Shown: positions 6,131 through 6,448 of the stretch, piece by piece
Layout of the letters: each line of letters opens with the position of its first letter
Numbering within the stretch: the first letter of the stretch is position 1
DNA from: Deinococcus sp.
GTDB lineage: Bacteria; Deinococcota; Deinococci; Deinococcales; Deinococcaceae
Assembly (NCBI GenBank): GCA_025351205.1
Contig: JANXWI010000571.1
Location: forward strand, 1-6,448
Direction: 5' to 3'
DNA length: 6,448 nt
Position numbers and translations under genes: made by a program
Notes under the pieces: model-generated
What the model was told of the DNA's origin: nothing
Seen by the model: only the letters and a program-made list of their open reading frames with translations
The model's database searches: none

Positions 6131-6163
6131 GCCACCGGGAACCCCGACGGGGTTCCCGGTGGC
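6131..6163. repeat. 15-bp perfect hairpin inside the transposase coding region
   Basis: GCCACCGGGAACCCC (6131-6145) and GGGGTTCCCGGTGGC (6149-6163) are exact reverse complements around GAC. The segment encodes the REPRRGSRWH stretch just before the first catalytic aspartate, so it is also protein-coding. It has the same geometry as the hairpin at 5548-5580 but an unrelated sequence. Confidence 0.85.
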
Positions 6164-6382
6164 GCAGGTCTTCAGCGAAGAGGGGTCCAAACTTGATGCA
6201 CCACTCGCGGAGCGTCTCGTGGCTGACCTCGATACCGCGCTGGTGGAGCAATTTTTGAACATCTCGGTAGCTCAGGAGAAAGCGGTGGTACAGCCAAACT
6301 GAGTGCTGAATGATGGTCATCAGGGAAACGATGGCGGTAAGGCTTGGTATCGGTCACGGCGGGTCAGCCTACCCCGACCCAA

Positions 6383-6398
6383 TTAAGGCAACACAACC
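6383..6398 (-). repeat. IS6-family terminal inverted repeat (transposase-start end)
   Basis: On the minus strand this reads GGTTGTGTTGCCTTAA, identical to 5510-5525. It lies about 25 nt upstream of the apparent original transposase start at 6357, a normal spacing for a compact IS6 element. Confidence 0.92.
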
Positions 6399-6448
6399 GT
6401 CGAGGGAAAAAAACAGAAGACCAGGATGGCCCGCCCGGACGGACTGCC
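6399..6448. other. Right flank of the IS, no supported gene
   Basis: This 50-base flank contains a run of seven A at 6407-6413 and an ATG at 6426 that starts an open frame to the window end, but only seven codons are visible and no good ribosome binding site precedes it. Nothing further can be supported. Confidence 0.3.

Larger units (their letters stand above)
5566..6357 (-). pseudogene. IS6-family transposase, disrupted by a frameshift and an 80-nt insertion
   Basis: This is a DDE transposase for copying the element through IS6-type cointegrate formation. The largest intact frame (6320-5628, 230 codons) carries the core: D66 in WHLDEV, D123 in YTDQLRSY and E157 in NNVIEQSHR, with E 34 residues after the second D as in IS6. 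Two lesions are visible. First, a typical N-terminus (MTDTKPYRHRFP, GTG at 6357) is one base out of frame with the core, joining at 6321-6320. Second, after HARVS (ends 5751) the family-like C-terminus NLHHHSRTSVSA to STVAAGVV resumes only at 5670, in another frame and ending at TGA 5568-5566, so about 80 nt are inserted. Joining the three parts gives about 236 residues, a normal IS6 length. A shortened, altered protein from ATG 6320 could still be made, but it would lack the native C-terminus, so function is doubtful. Confidence 0.85.
5510..6398. mobile_element. IS6-family insertion sequence, 889 bp, degenerate
   Basis: Ends are defined by perfect 16-bp inverted repeats: GGTTGTGTTGCCTTAA at 5510-5525 and its reverse complement at 6383-6398, with similarity continuing a few bases inward (C/T then TGG). 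The GG(T)TxTGTTGC start resembles IS6-family ends. The element carries one transposase frame on the minus strand that fills almost its whole length, as in this family. IS6 elements usually make 8-bp target duplications, but the flanking octamers differ (GCTTGAAA on the left, GTCGAGGG on the right), which points to later recombination or deletion. The broken transposase suggests the copy cannot move by itself. Confidence 0.9.

Noticed and set aside
6383..6448. Outward promoter in the IS end driving a gene at 6426
   Set aside because: The outward strand of the inverted repeat has no TTG-type -35 box, and too little of the downstream frame is visible.

Overview
The window looks like a high-G+C bacterial genome, most probably Deinococcus or a close relative. 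This rests on three things: the gene set (a LexA/ImuA-type tail, an ImuB/ImuY-like Y-family protein, a small companion protein and DnaE2, which recalls the SOS-linked lexA-imuY-dnaE2 operon described in Deinococcus deserti), the IS6-type transposase, and a leaderless-type promoter (TANNNT about 7 nt before an ATG). The assignment is from recall and was not searched.

Layout. Positions 1-82 hold the end of an upstream gene, possibly lexA, whose stop overlaps the start of an ImuB/ImuY-like gene (82-1311). A mazEF toxin-antitoxin pair then lies on the opposite strand (1323-1918), convergent with imuB and only 11 nt from its stop. A 21-bp perfect palindrome (1917-1937) overlaps the mazE start and sits just upstream of the next plus-strand gene. 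That gene is a small conserved-looking protein (1960-2205), followed by an intact error-prone polymerase dnaE2 (2252-5392). Downstream is a short sequence (5393-5509) and an 889-bp IS6-family element (5510-6398). The element has 16-bp perfect terminal inverted repeats, but its transposase is broken by a one-base frameshift near the N-terminus and an approximately 80-nt insertion near the C-terminus. The last 50 bases carry no supportable gene.

How the parts work together. ImuB-like and DnaE2 proteins form the SOS mutasome, which copies past DNA damage and causes induced mutation. Here the ImuB-like protein lacks the acidic active-site residues of Y-family polymerases but keeps a clamp-binding-like motif. 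DnaE2 has all three palm aspartates but a PHP domain stripped of its metal ligands and no clear clamp motif of its own. This fits the known division of labour: ImuB as clamp-bound adaptor, DnaE2 as the polymerase. The most unusual feature is the mazEF cassette inside this operon. It is oriented against it, and its likely operator is positioned to affect transcription of the small gene and dnaE2 as well.
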